A stretch of DNA of 64,000 nucleotides, taken from assembly GCF_000721705.1 (NCBI RefSeq), contig NZ_JOJL01000036.1, positions 62,001-126,000 of the forward strand. The letters are read 5' to 3'. A program made the position numbers and the translations under genes. The stretch is from Actinoplanes subtropicus (lineage in GTDB: Bacteria > Actinomycetota > Actinomycetes > Mycobacteriales > Micromonosporaceae). Below the pieces are notes generated by a model, which was given only the letters and a program-made list of their open reading frames with translations, had not been told where the DNA came from and searched no databases. This document shows, one piece after another, positions 16,922 to 24,830 of the stretch; the stretch's first letter is position 1, and every line of letters starts with the position of its first letter.

Positions 16922-18107
16922 GCACGGCCGCGAGCCGCCGCATGCCCTCCGCGATCTCGTCCGGGGTGTGCGTGGTGAACGACAGGCGCATGGTCGCCGG
17001 GTCCGGCCGGCCGGCGTGGAAGGGTGCGCCCGGCACGAACGCCACATCCCGGGCGAGCGCGGCCGGCAGCAGCGTGGCCGTGTCGGCCGGACCGGGCAGG
17101 CGCACCCAGGTGAACATGCCGCCGTCCGGATCCGACCAGGTGCTGCCCTCGGGGGCGGTGGTGGGCATGGCCGCCATCATCGCGTCCCGTCTCTTCGCGT
17201 ACGCAAGCCGGAGTGTCCGCAGGTGCGCATCGAGATCGGTCCCGGCCAGCCAGGCGGCCGCCGCGGCCTGATCGATCGTGGACGTGTGCAGATCGGCGGC
17301 CTGCTTCGCGACGGTCAGCGCCGGGCGCAGCGTGGCCGGCGTGCGCACCCAGCCCAGCCGCAGGCCCGGCGCCGCGATCTTGGAGAAGCTGCCGAGGTGC
17401 AGGACCCGATCGCCGGCGGCCGGTTGCGCGGCCAGCGCGGGGACCGGCTCGCCGCGGTAGCGCAGTTCGCCGTACGGGTCGTCCTCGACCACCCAGAGGC
17501 CGTGCCCGGCCGCGAGCGCCGCCACCTCGGCCCGCCGCCGGGCGGAGAGCGTGCGACCGGTCGGATTCGCGAACGTCGGCACCAGATACAGCAGCCGCGG
17601 GCGATCGGTTTCGAGCACTTCGGCGAGCGCCGCCGGATCGATCCCCTCGGCGTCCGACCGGACCGGCACGATCCGGCATCCGGCCAGCTGGAAGCACTGC
17701 AGCGCGGCCAGATACGTCGGCTCCTCGACGGCGACCACCGCGCCCGGGTCGAGCAGCGCGGCGGCGACCAGCGTCAGCCCCTGCTGCGAACCGGTGGTGA
17801 CCAGCAGGTCGTTCGCGCCGGTCGGCAGCCCCCGCGCGGTCATCCGGGCGGCGACCAGGGCACGCAGATCGGGGTTGCCCTCGGTGGGCGCGTACTGCAG
17901 ATGGCGGCGGCCGGACGGGGTGGACAGAACGCGATCGAAGGCGGCACGCAGCCCGTCGAGGTCGAACAGTTCCGGCGCGGGCAGGCCGCCGGCGAACGAG
18001 ATGACCGCGGGCCGGTCGACCAGCGCGAGCAGGTCACGGACGGGGGAACTGGCGACGCCGGCGAGGCGCTGGGCGGGCAGGGGCGGGCGGACCGCGGGCT
18101 GGGTCAT
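16905..18107 (-). CDS. PLP-dependent aminotransferase (2-aminoadipate/aromatic aminotransferase, class I)
   Basis: 400 residues. It has PTFANPTGRTLSARRR for the substrate carboxylate, VVEDDPYGELRY with the PLP-nitrogen aspartate, and the Schiff-base lysine in LGSFSKIAAPGLRLGWV. The opening VISFAGGLPAPELFD and QYAPTEGNPDLR place it with LysN/AAT-like free-standing aminotransferases related to the MocR output domain; no winged helix is fused. ATG 18107 has a GGAG stretch upstream. It overlaps the convergent metallopeptidase tail by 17 bp. Confidence 0.88.
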   Translation of the reverse strand: MTQPAVRPPLPAQRLAGVASSPVRDLLALVDRPAVISFAGGLPAPELFDLDGLRAAFDRVLSTPSGRRHLQYAPTEGNPDLRALVAARMTARGLPTGANDLLVTTGSQQGLTLVAAALLDPGAVVAVEEPTYLAALQCFQLAGCRIVPVRSDAEGIDPAALAEVLETDRPRLLYLVPTFANPTGRTLSARRRAEVAALAAGHGLWVVEDDPYGELRYRGEPVPALAAQPAAGDRVLHLGSFSKIAAPGLRLGWVRTPATLRPALTVAKQAADLHTSTIDQAAAAAWLAGTDLDAHLRTLRLAYAKRRDAMMAAMPTTAPEGSTWSDPDGGMFTWVRLPGPADTATLLPAALARDVAFVPGAPFHAGRPDPATMRLSFTTHTPDEIAEGMRRLAAVLRPAS

Positions 18108-18222
18108 GTGCTCCGGACTCCAGGAGAAAGAAGATCAGGCAGGGGTACGTCGGGCGCGGGCAACGGCCGTTGGGCCGGCGGCGCGGACGCGGTGGGGCTG
18201 CCTGGTCGAGGAGCCGCACCAA

Positions 18223-18240
18223 CCTTAGCGCTTGTTAAGG
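18223..18240. promoter_or_regulatory. Inverted repeat between divergent aminotransferase and ECF sigma genes
   Basis: CCTTA and TAAGG flank an 8-bp centre in the 233-bp divergent intergenic region, an AT-richer patch about 100 bp before each start codon. It is a candidate operator for either gene. Confidence 0.35.
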
Positions 18241-18340
18241 ACTGAGGGAACGTTCAGGCCGTAGGATGCGGCGGCCTCCCGGACTGCGGGACGGTGTGAC
18301 GCGCACGGGGCCCCTGGCGCTGAGGGAGTCGGGGGTGTTG

Positions 18341-18913
18341 ATGGCGGTCGAGGATGACGAGCTCGTGCAAGCGGCCCAGCGTGGCGACGAGGCGGCCTTC
18401 CGCGCGGTCTACCGGGCGCAGCAGCCGACGCTGCTGCGCTATCTGACCGTGCTGGTCGGCGGGGACGCCGAGGACGTCGCCTCGGAGGCGTGGTTGCAGA
18501 TCGCTCGCGATCTGCCCAAGTTCCGCGGCGACGCCGACGGCTTCCGCGGGTGGGCGGCGACGATCGCCCGGCACCGGGCGATGGACCATTTACGCCGGAC
18601 GAGGCGCCGCCCGGTCGCCGCCGTCCCGGTCGAACTGGTCGCGATCGATCTGCCCGACCCTCAGGACACGGCGGAGCGGGCGCTCGAAACGATCGGAACC
18701 GACGCGGCGGTCGCGCTGATCGCCACGCTGCCGCGCGACCAGGCCGAGGCGGTGATGCTCCGGGCGGTGCTCGGGCTGGACGCCGAATCGGCCGGCAAGG
18801 TGCTCGGCAAGCGGGCGGGAGCGGTGCGGACCGCGGCGTACCGGGGGCTGAGAACACTGGCGCAAAGGGCTGTGACACCGGACGCACCGGCGGCGCTGAG
18901 GGGAGTGAGATGA
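18341..18913 (+). CDS. ECF RNA polymerase sigma factor (second)
   Basis: 190 residues. Region 2 is AAFRAVYRAQQPTLLRYLTVLVGG, GDAEDVASEAWLQIARDLPKF and FRGWAATIARHRAMDHLRRTRRR. Region 4 contains LPRDQAEAVMLRAVLGLDAESAGKVLGKRAGAVRTAAYRG in shorter pieces typical of SigE/ECF41-like factors. ATG 18341 follows GGGGGTG. Codon 84 is TTA (18590-18592), rare in such genomes and in streptomycetes a marker of bldA-dependent developmental control. The TGA overlaps the next gene, whose product is presumably its regulator. Confidence 0.88.
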   Translation: MAVEDDELVQAAQRGDEAAFRAVYRAQQPTLLRYLTVLVGGDAEDVASEAWLQIARDLPKFRGDADGFRGWAATIARHRAMDHLRRTRRRPVAAVPVELVAIDLPDPQDTAERALETIGTDAAVALIATLPRDQAEAVMLRAVLGLDAESAGKVLGKRAGAVRTAAYRGLRTLAQRAVTPDAPAALRGVR

Positions 18914-19626
18914 GCATTCACGAGGACCACCGTCCGCTCGACCGGGACGCCGCGGAGCTGCTGTTGAGCGGCGACCCGGCGGCCCGCGCCGCGCACCCCT
19001 GGCTCGGCGCCGTGCTGGCCGCCGCGGGGTCGCCCGGCGCGGGCGCGGCGCTGCCCGGCGAGGACGCGGCGGTGGCGGCCTTCGCGGCTGCTCACACCCC
19101 ATCCGTACGTCCTCGGAGGATCTCCGTGCTCAAGACCACCCTCGCCAAGCTGCTCACCGTCAAGGTGGCCGGCGCCTGTCTCGCCGTCGTCGGCGGCGCC
19201 GGCGGCGTCGCGCTCGCGGCGAGCAACGGCGCACTGCCCGTCCTGCCGCACCACGACAAGGCGCCGCACCACGCCCCGGCCAGCGGGTCGCCGTCATCGC
19301 ACCCGCACCCGTCCGGCACCCCCTCGGCGCGGCCCAGCCACTCGTTCTCGCCCGCCGATTTCGCCAAGCTCTGCCAGAAGTGGGACGCGCGGCCCGGCCA
19401 CTCGCAGGACGACCCGGACTTCGGCGACCTGGTCAAGAGGGCCGGCCGCGACCACATCGACCGGTTCTGCACGGACCTGCGCAAGCCGCACCCGAGCGGC
19501 AGCTTCTCCTTCCCCGGCCTGCCCCACCCCCAGCCGTCCGGATCCGCCTCCCCCCACGGATCCGGCCAGCCCGGCCCGAGGCCGTCGAGCCTTCCCAGCG
19601 GCTCGACCAGGCCCGACGGCCGGTGA
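18910..19626 (+). CDS. Single-pass membrane protein coupled to the ECF sigma factor; candidate non-ZAS anti-sigma
   Basis: 238 residues. The first ~70 are cytoplasmic and rich in acidic/alanine helices (DRDAAELLLSGDP). A transmembrane helix follows (VAGACLAVVGGAGGVALAAS, about residues 84-104), then an extracytoplasmic part rich in His, Pro and Ser, holding two cysteines (KLCQKW, RFCTDL). There is no HxxxCxxC zinc motif. The ATGA overlap with the sigma gene implies a functional pair. An in-frame GTG at 19126, preceded by GGAGGA at 19115-19120, could start a shorter form lacking the cytoplasmic part. Function inferred from position. Confidence 0.75.
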   Translation: MSIHEDHRPLDRDAAELLLSGDPAARAAHPWLGAVLAAAGSPGAGAALPGEDAAVAAFAAAHTPSVRPRRISVLKTTLAKLLTVKVAGACLAVVGGAGGVALAASNGALPVLPHHDKAPHHAPASGSPSSHPHPSGTPSARPSHSFSPADFAKLCQKWDARPGHSQDDPDFGDLVKRAGRDHIDRFCTDLRKPHPSGSFSFPGLPHPQPSGSASPHGSGQPGPRPSSLPSGSTRPDGR

Positions 19627-19630
19627 TCGC

Positions 19631-19666
19631 GTGCGCCCCGGAACGGCCCCCCGCTCCGGGGCGCAC
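19631..19666 (+). terminator. Strong hairpin terminator
   Basis: A perfect 12-bp stem, GTGCGCCCCGGA (19631-19642) with TCCGGGGCGCAC (19655-19666), begins five bases after the stop of the membrane protein. There is no T-run, as is usual in actinobacterial terminators. Confidence 0.8.
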
Positions 19667-19699
19667 GCCCCGAACGAAACAGACCCTAGACTGATCGCC

Positions 19700-19945
19700 A
19701 TGCGCGACGGGCGATCGATCCTCTCGTACAAGTCGGAGAACTCGGTGCTGAGCCTCTACTCCAAGGGGTCGGTGCTCTCGATCGGGTCCACCGGGTCGGC
19801 GTTGTCGATCGGCTCGATCGGATCCTTCGGTTCGATCGGCTCGATCGCGTCGTTCCTGTCGGCCGGCTCCATCCTGTCGGCGGTCTCGATCGGGTCGGTC
19901 ATGGCTTGGCGGGCGCGGCGCGCCATCCTCGCCGCCCGGTCCTGA
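19700..19945 (+). CDS. Small Ser-x-x triplet-repeat protein
   Basis: 81 residues. From residue 5 to about 68 serine falls at almost every third position for some 21 triplets (SVL, SIG, STG, SAL, SIG, SIG, SFG and so on), the other two positions being small or hydrophobic. It ends in a basic tail MAWRARRAILAARS. The strict three-residue period suggests a narrow solenoid or polyproline-II-like rod with a serine face. No signal peptide or lipobox is visible. It ends three bases from the convergent TsaA/TrmO gene. I know similar Ser-repeat small proteins occur in actinobacteria but no function. Confidence 0.65.
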   Translation: MRDGRSILSYKSENSVLSLYSKGSVLSIGSTGSALSIGSIGSFGSIGSIASFLSAGSILSAVSIGSVMAWRARRAILAARS

Positions 19946-19948
19946 TCG

Positions 19949-20359
19949 CTAGCGCTCGGGGACCGGGCCCAGCAGCGGCTTGACGTCGAGGATCGGCGTG
20001 CCGTCGAGGGCCTCGAGGTGGTGTACCTGTACCCGGTTGCCCTCGACCGCCACGACGTGCACGGTGTGCAGGCCGATCGGATTCGGCCGGTCCGCCGACC
20101 GGGTCGCGAAGACACCGGTGAGCGGACGCGAGCGGTCGCCGCGCGGGTGCACGGCGAGAGTCTCCCGATCGCCCCGGTCCAGCCAGGTGAACAGCAGCAT
20201 GTCGGTGCCGGGGGTCACGCCCTCGAGCGCGGGCAGGACCGCGTCGTCGAACACGAGCCACGCCTGCGGCGCGCCCTCGTCGGGCTGGCGAGGGGCGTCC
20301 GAGCGATCGGTCAGAGTGGACTCGACGCGCCCGACCGGGCGCAGCGCGAAGGACGTCAT
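19949..20359 (-). CDS. TsaA/TrmO-like tRNA (t6A37) methyltransferase domain protein
   Basis: 136 residues, consisting only of the YaeB/TrmO SAM-binding barrel: LRPVGRVESTLTDRSDAP at the start, FATRSADRPNPIGLHTVHV as the signature loop and LDGTPILDVKPLL at the end. E. coli TrmO carries an extra C-terminal domain (235 residues), so this is the short single-domain class. It should N6-methylate t6A37 in some tRNAs, although substrate specificity of short forms is uncertain. ATG 20359. Confidence 0.85.
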   Translation of the reverse strand: MTSFALRPVGRVESTLTDRSDAPRQPDEGAPQAWLVFDDAVLPALEGVTPGTDMLLFTWLDRGDRETLAVHPRGDRSRPLTGVFATRSADRPNPIGLHTVHVVAVEGNRVQVHHLEALDGTPILDVKPLLGPVPER

Positions 20360-20373
20360 GCGATCAGTCTGCC

Positions 20374-21765
20374 CTAGTAGGTGACGCTCACGACGCCGGT
20401 CAACGTGCCGACGTAACCGTGGCCGGCGGCGACCGTCGGCGAGGCGAAGTGCGGGGCCACGCCGATGGCCAATTGGGATCGCACCTTGCCGGAGGCCGGG
20501 TCGAGCAGGTAGAGCAGGCCGCCGTCGTAGTCCACGACCCACACCGCGCCGCCGGCCACCACCGGCGAGCCCTTCGCGCCGGACGGCCCGTGCCAATCCG
20601 TACGCAGGCGGCCGGAGGCGGCGTCGAGCGAGACCGAGCGGATCCCGTCCTGGCAGGGCACGAACAGCGTCGTCCCACTGACCGCGGTGCCGCCGAACGC
20701 GCGGCAGACGTCACTCCGGCCGCGCTGCCCGCCGATGCCGCCGAGGTGGGCGGGGTCGAGGACGTACCCCACCCCGCGCTTGCCGGCGATCACGATCGCG
20801 GAGCCGACCACCGCCGGGCTCAGCGAGCCGAGGTCGAGATCCCTCTCGTTGTCGTCGGCCCAGGTGGACGGCGCGAAGTAGTCGGTGCGGCGCAGCGCCG
20901 GGTCGAGGGCGATGACCGTGTCGCTGCCGTCGAAGCCCGAAGTGGACTCGCCGTTGCCGACCGCGTAGTACAGCCGGCCATCGTGGACCACGCCGCCGCC
21001 GGGCGCCCAGATGCCGCCCTCGCGGGTGGTGGGGATGGCGTAGCTGTGCCCGGCGCCGGAACCGCTGACCGGTACCGACACCACGGAGCCGATGTACTGG
21101 GCGCAGTCGCCGTCGAGGCCGCCGTACGCGATGTACACCTGACCGTTCTCGACCGTCAGCGCCGAGCGTTGCTGGTGCGCGATCCGGTCACCCTTCGGCG
21201 GCTCGGCGGCCCGCTTGACCCGGACCTGCCCGGTCGCGGCGTCGATGCCGTACAGCGTGTGCGCCCCGCCGGTGGACTCGGCCAGCGCGAACACCAGGCC
21301 GGACCCGGCGTCGTACGCCATCGTGCTGGTGATGCCGAGCGGAAAGATGTTGCCGCACGGCAGGTCGGAGCGGGGCACGGGGGTGCCGACGTGGCGCGAC
21401 CACACCACCGCGCCGTTGCCGGCGTCGAGCGCGTAGACGGTGTCGTTCTCGGTGGCCGCGAGCACCCGCCCGGCCACCACCAGGGGCTGGCCGTAGACCG
21501 CCCCGTCGAGCTTCGCCCGCCACGCCGCGGTCAATTTGGTGGCGGCGGGCTGCGCCGGGCCGAGGCCGGAGCGGGCGTTGTCGTGGTGGTAGGTGGGCCA
21601 GTCGGCCGCCGGATCCGACGGGGCGCCGGCCGAGGTCGGCGCCGGGGAAGCGGCGGCCGGTGGGAAAGCCGGCTCGGCGGCCTTGCCGTCGCTGCTGCAC
21701 GAGGCGAGGAGCAATGCGCTGAGGAGGCCGGCAACGCACACGCCGACGCGAGCGGAAGAAGCCAC
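20374..21765 (-). CDS. Secreted lipoprotein with PQQ-type beta-propeller
   Basis: 463 residues. It starts at GTG 21765 with a short signal peptide ending in the lipobox LLLASC (cysteine near residue 22). A low-complexity Pro/Ala/Ser linker is followed by WPTYHHDNARSGLGPAQPAA and repeating blades of the type YALDAGNGAVVW, YGIDAATGQV and YLLDPASGKV, as in PQQ-dependent dehydrogenase-like and BamB propellers. Heme- and PQQ-ligating residues are not obvious, so a scaffold or binding role is as likely as an enzyme. Divergent from the luciferase-like gene. Confidence 0.85.
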   Translation of the reverse strand: MASSARVGVCVAGLLSALLLASCSSDGKAAEPAFPPAAASPAPTSAGAPSDPAADWPTYHHDNARSGLGPAQPAATKLTAAWRAKLDGAVYGQPLVVAGRVLAATENDTVYALDAGNGAVVWSRHVGTPVPRSDLPCGNIFPLGITSTMAYDAGSGLVFALAESTGGAHTLYGIDAATGQVRVKRAAEPPKGDRIAHQQRSALTVENGQVYIAYGGLDGDCAQYIGSVVSVPVSGSGAGHSYAIPTTREGGIWAPGGGVVHDGRLYYAVGNGESTSGFDGSDTVIALDPALRRTDYFAPSTWADDNERDLDLGSLSPAVVGSAIVIAGKRGVGYVLDPAHLGGIGGQRGRSDVCRAFGGTAVSGTTLFVPCQDGIRSVSLDAASGRLRTDWHGPSGAKGSPVVAGGAVWVVDYDGGLLYLLDPASGKVRSQLAIGVAPHFASPTVAAGHGYVGTLTGVVSVTY

Positions 21766-21819
21766 GTCCGAGACGGTACCCGCGATGGCCGGTGATGATC
21801 GAACGTGATCTGATGGGGC

Positions 21820-22806
21820 ATGCTGGTTGACTTCGCGGCCGGGGTCGGGGCCTCGCCGCTCGATGTGGAGGCGGCGGCCGTCCGCGCCGAGCGGGACGGT
21901 TACGACGGTGTCGGCGCGGCCGAGAGCAAACATGACGTGTTCACCGCGCTCACGCTCGCGGCCCGGGCGACCGAGACGATCACCTTGCAGTCCGGGATAG
22001 CGGTCGCGTTCGCTCGCAACCCGATGAGCCTGGCGGTGCTCGCGAACGATCTGCAACTGATCTCGCGCGGGCGGTTCCAGCTCGGGCTCGGGTCGCAGGT
22101 GCAGGCGCACATCGAGCGGCGGTTCGCGATGCCGTGGGGGAAGCCGGCCGCGCGGATGGCCGAGTTCATCGCGGCCGTGCGGGCGATCTGGGACGCCTGG
22201 CGGACCGGGGAGCGGCTGGCGTTCCGGGGCGAGTTCTACCGGCACACGCTGATGACCGACTTCTTCGATCCGGGGCCGAACCCGTTCGGGAACCCGCCGA
22301 TCCTGCTGGCGGCGGTGGGGGAGCGGATGACCGCGGTGGCCGGGCGGGTCGCCGACGGCGTTCTCGTGCATCCGCTGACCAGCCCGGCGTACATCCGTGA
22401 GCGAACGCGACCGGTTCTGGGCGAGACGCGCGAGGGGTTCAGCCTGTCGCTGTCCGCCTTCGTGGTGCTGGGCGAGGACGATAAAGCAAGATCAAAGGCC
22501 GAGCAGGCGGTACGCGGGCAGATCGCGTTCTACGCCTCGACGCCCGCGTACCGGCCGGTGCTCGAGTTGCACGGCTGGGGCGACCTGGCCGACCGGCTGA
22601 ATCACCTGTCGCGGCAGCGGGCGTGGGCCGAGATGGCCGGGCTGATCAGCGACGACGTGCTGGACACGTTCGCGGTCGGCGGGGACGTGGCGCGCGGGCT
22701 GCGGGACCGGTTCGCGGGGCTGGTCGACCGCATCTCGTTCTATACGCCGTACGAGGTGGAGCCGGAGTTGTTACGGGAGCTACGCGAATCCGTTGCCATC
22801 CCGTGA
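21820..22806 (+). CDS. Luciferase-like monooxygenase (LLM-class, probably F420-dependent oxidoreductase)
   Basis: 328 residues with the LLM TIM-barrel sequence: EAAAVRAERDGYDGVGAAESKHD, ITLQSGIAVAFARNPMSLA, GRFQLGLGSQ and ILLAAVGERMTAVAGRVADGVLVHPLTS. This matches the actinobacterial F420-dependent subgroup rather than FMN-dependent luciferases. The gene contains a TTA codon near its 3' end (22773). ATG 21820 follows ATGGGG. Substrate unknown. Confidence 0.85.
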   Translation: MLVDFAAGVGASPLDVEAAAVRAERDGYDGVGAAESKHDVFTALTLAARATETITLQSGIAVAFARNPMSLAVLANDLQLISRGRFQLGLGSQVQAHIERRFAMPWGKPAARMAEFIAAVRAIWDAWRTGERLAFRGEFYRHTLMTDFFDPGPNPFGNPPILLAAVGERMTAVAGRVADGVLVHPLTSPAYIRERTRPVLGETREGFSLSLSAFVVLGEDDKARSKAEQAVRGQIAFYASTPAYRPVLELHGWGDLADRLNHLSRQRAWAEMAGLISDDVLDTFAVGGDVARGLRDRFAGLVDRISFYTPYEVEPELLRELRESVAIP

Positions 22807-22836
22807 CGACGCGCAATGACCGATTAGACCGAAAAA

Positions 22837-22854
22837 TCAGCACTTAGGTGCTGA
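22837..22854. terminator. Short perfect hairpin between LLM and phosphatidyltransferase genes
   Basis: TCAGCAC, TTAG loop, GTGCTGA forms a 7-bp stem after an A-run, starting 31 bp after the LLM stop and ending 10 bp before the ATG at 22864. It may be a terminator, an operator dyad, or both, and could affect translation of the downstream gene. Confidence 0.45.
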
Positions 22855-22863
22855 GATGGCGGG

Positions 22864-23748
22864 ATGCGTAGGATCCCGCTGCACGAGGTGCGCCGCCGCA
22901 CCTGCAAGCCGCTCGATTCGTGGTGGACGGTTCTGCTGGTCGACCCGTACGCCACCCGCCTGGTCCGGCTGGTCGCGCCGTGGCGCCGGGTCACCCCCAA
23001 CCGGCTGACCGCGCTGGCCGCGGTGTTCGGCGCCGGCGCGGCGGCGTGCTTCGCCGGGCCGGGCCGGTGGTGGCCGGTCGCCGGCGCGCTGCTGTTCCAC
23101 TGCGGCTTCGTGGCCGACTGCATGGACGGCAAGATCGCCCGGCTGCGCGACGAGGGATCGCTCTTCGGCGGCTGGTGCGACTTCATGCTCGACCGGTTGC
23201 GCGCGATCGTCTGCGCGGCGGCGCTCATGGGCGGTCAGTATCTGCACACCGGTCAGATCCGGTACCTGTGGCTGATCGCGCTCGTGATCAGTTGTGATCT
23301 GCTGCGCTACCTCAACGCCGGTCAGGTGTCGCTGTTGCGCGAGGCGGTGGAGCAGGCGCGGATCCCGTACGCGCGGGAACGCTCGGAAACGCTCTCGGAC
23401 CGCGCCGCGGCACCGCTGTCCTCGCGCGGCGGCCGCGTCAAGGCGGCCCTGGCCGCGCGGCGCATCCGGACACATCTGATCAGCGGGATCGAGTTCGAGA
23501 TGGCCGTGTTCGTGATCGGTCCGCTGATCGGTTTCATCGGCGCCACGGCGGTGGTGGCCGCGGCGCTGCTGGCGCTCTTCGAGCTCCGGATCGTCCGGTA
23601 CGCCTGGCGGGTCACCCGCTCGGCGAGGATTCACAGCCTCGCGACAGCCTCCGGACCCGCCCCGCACAGCATGCGCGTCGATGCTTCTGTCGTCCGGCAA
23701 TCAACCGGCATTAGTGAAATGTCTGGAAATAGCGTAATGCTCCCGTAA
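22864..23748 (+). CDS. CDP-alcohol phosphatidyltransferase
   Basis: 294-residue membrane enzyme. The invariant motif D-x2-D-G-x2-A-R-x8-G-x3-D-x3-D is present as DCMDGKIARL...GGWCDFMLD (about residues 95-120), giving the two-metal site that transfers a phosphatidyl or related group from a CDP-alcohol to a second alcohol. About six hydrophobic segments surround it. The C-terminal ~35 residues are hydrophilic. Its stop codon lies 10 bp before the sulfotransferase ATG, so both are probably co-transcribed. Acceptor alcohol unknown. Confidence 0.88.
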   Translation: MRRIPLHEVRRRTCKPLDSWWTVLLVDPYATRLVRLVAPWRRVTPNRLTALAAVFGAGAAACFAGPGRWWPVAGALLFHCGFVADCMDGKIARLRDEGSLFGGWCDFMLDRLRAIVCAAALMGGQYLHTGQIRYLWLIALVISCDLLRYLNAGQVSLLREAVEQARIPYARERSETLSDRAAAPLSSRGGRVKAALAARRIRTHLISGIEFEMAVFVIGPLIGFIGATAVVAAALLALFELRIVRYAWRVTRSARIHSLATASGPAPHSMRVDASVVRQSTGISEMSGNSVMLP

Positions 23749-23758
23749 GGTGCGCTTC

Positions 23759-24763
23759 ATGCCCGCTGACCGTCCGATCCTCGTGGTCGGCTGCCCCCGC
23801 TCGGGGACGACGATGCTGCAGCTCATGCTGCACGCGCACCCGAGGATTGCGCTGCCGCCCGAGAACCGGTTCGTGCTCGCGGCCTACGAGCGGCGGCACG
23901 AGTTCGGCGACCTGCGCGACCCGGCCAACCGCCGCGCGCTGGGCCGCTGGATCGCCGGCACGCAGCAGTTCGAGGGCCTCGGCCTCGACGAGCAGCGGGT
24001 GATCGACGGCGTCGTCGCGGCGCCGCCCACGCTCGGATCGGCTCTCGGCACCGTCTTCCGGCTCTACGCCGAGCGGTTCGGCAAACCGCGCTGGGGCGAC
24101 AAGCGACCGGCCTACCTGCGCCACCTGCCCGAGCTCCTGCGGATGTTCCCGGACGCACAAGTGATCAATATCGTTCGCGACGGACGGGACTGCGTCGCCT
24201 CGCTCAAGGAAGCGCCGTGGAGCCCGCCGGACTTCACCGAACTGATCGATTCGTGGGCCCGGGCGGCCGACGCGGCGTTGCGGGCCGGCCGCCGCTACGG
24301 CCCGGCGACCTATCACTGGCTGCGCTACGAGGACCTGGTCGCCGAGCCGGCGGCCGAACTGCGCGCGATCTGCGAGTTCCTCGGCGAGGACTACGACCCG
24401 GCCATGGCGCGGCCCCCGGACGTCGCGGCGGTCGCGGTTCCCGGATACAAGACCTGGCACACGCGTACGCGGGAAGGAGTCACCACCGACCGCGTGTGCA
24501 GCTGGCGTGAGCAATTGAGCGCGGTGGAGATCGAACGATGCGAGGCGGTCTTCGGCGATCGTCTGGCGCTCTTCGGCTACCAGTTGTCGACCGGGGCCAC
24601 GCCGACGACGGCCGATCGGGTCGCACGAGCGAGCCTGGTCGTTCGCGACCGCTTCGGACCGTGGTGCGGCGCCCTCCGCGACGCCGCCCTGGTGCTGCGG
24701 CACCGGCGACTCGAACCGGCGATCGCGGCGCCGCTGACGACCGGGCAGCACGATCGCGCTTGA
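23759..24763 (+). CDS. PAPS-dependent sulfotransferase family protein
   Basis: 334 residues. The 5'-phosphosulfate loop is VVGCPRSGTTMLQLMLHAHP, the 3'-phosphate-binding segment is INIVRDGRDCVASL, and WGDKRPAYLRHL supplies the usual lysine region. These are the hallmarks of the sulfotransferase_3 family, which sulfates hydroxyls or amines using PAPS. I use ATG 23759, six bases after AAGGTG; GTG 23750 is three codons earlier. Tight coupling with the CDP-alcohol transferase suggests sulfation of a lipid head group or glycolipid (inference). Confidence 0.85.
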   Translation: MPADRPILVVGCPRSGTTMLQLMLHAHPRIALPPENRFVLAAYERRHEFGDLRDPANRRALGRWIAGTQQFEGLGLDEQRVIDGVVAAPPTLGSALGTVFRLYAERFGKPRWGDKRPAYLRHLPELLRMFPDAQVINIVRDGRDCVASLKEAPWSPPDFTELIDSWARAADAALRAGRRYGPATYHWLRYEDLVAEPAAELRAICEFLGEDYDPAMARPPDVAAVAVPGYKTWHTRTREGVTTDRVCSWREQLSAVEIERCEAVFGDRLALFGYQLSTGATPTTADRVARASLVVRDRFGPWCGALRDAALVLRHRRLEPAIAAPLTTGQHDRA

Positions 24764-24830
24764 GCCTTCCTCTCCTTCACCCCCTCGGTCGCGGCATCCC
24801 CCGCCGCGGCCCCGAAGAACAGGAGAACCT

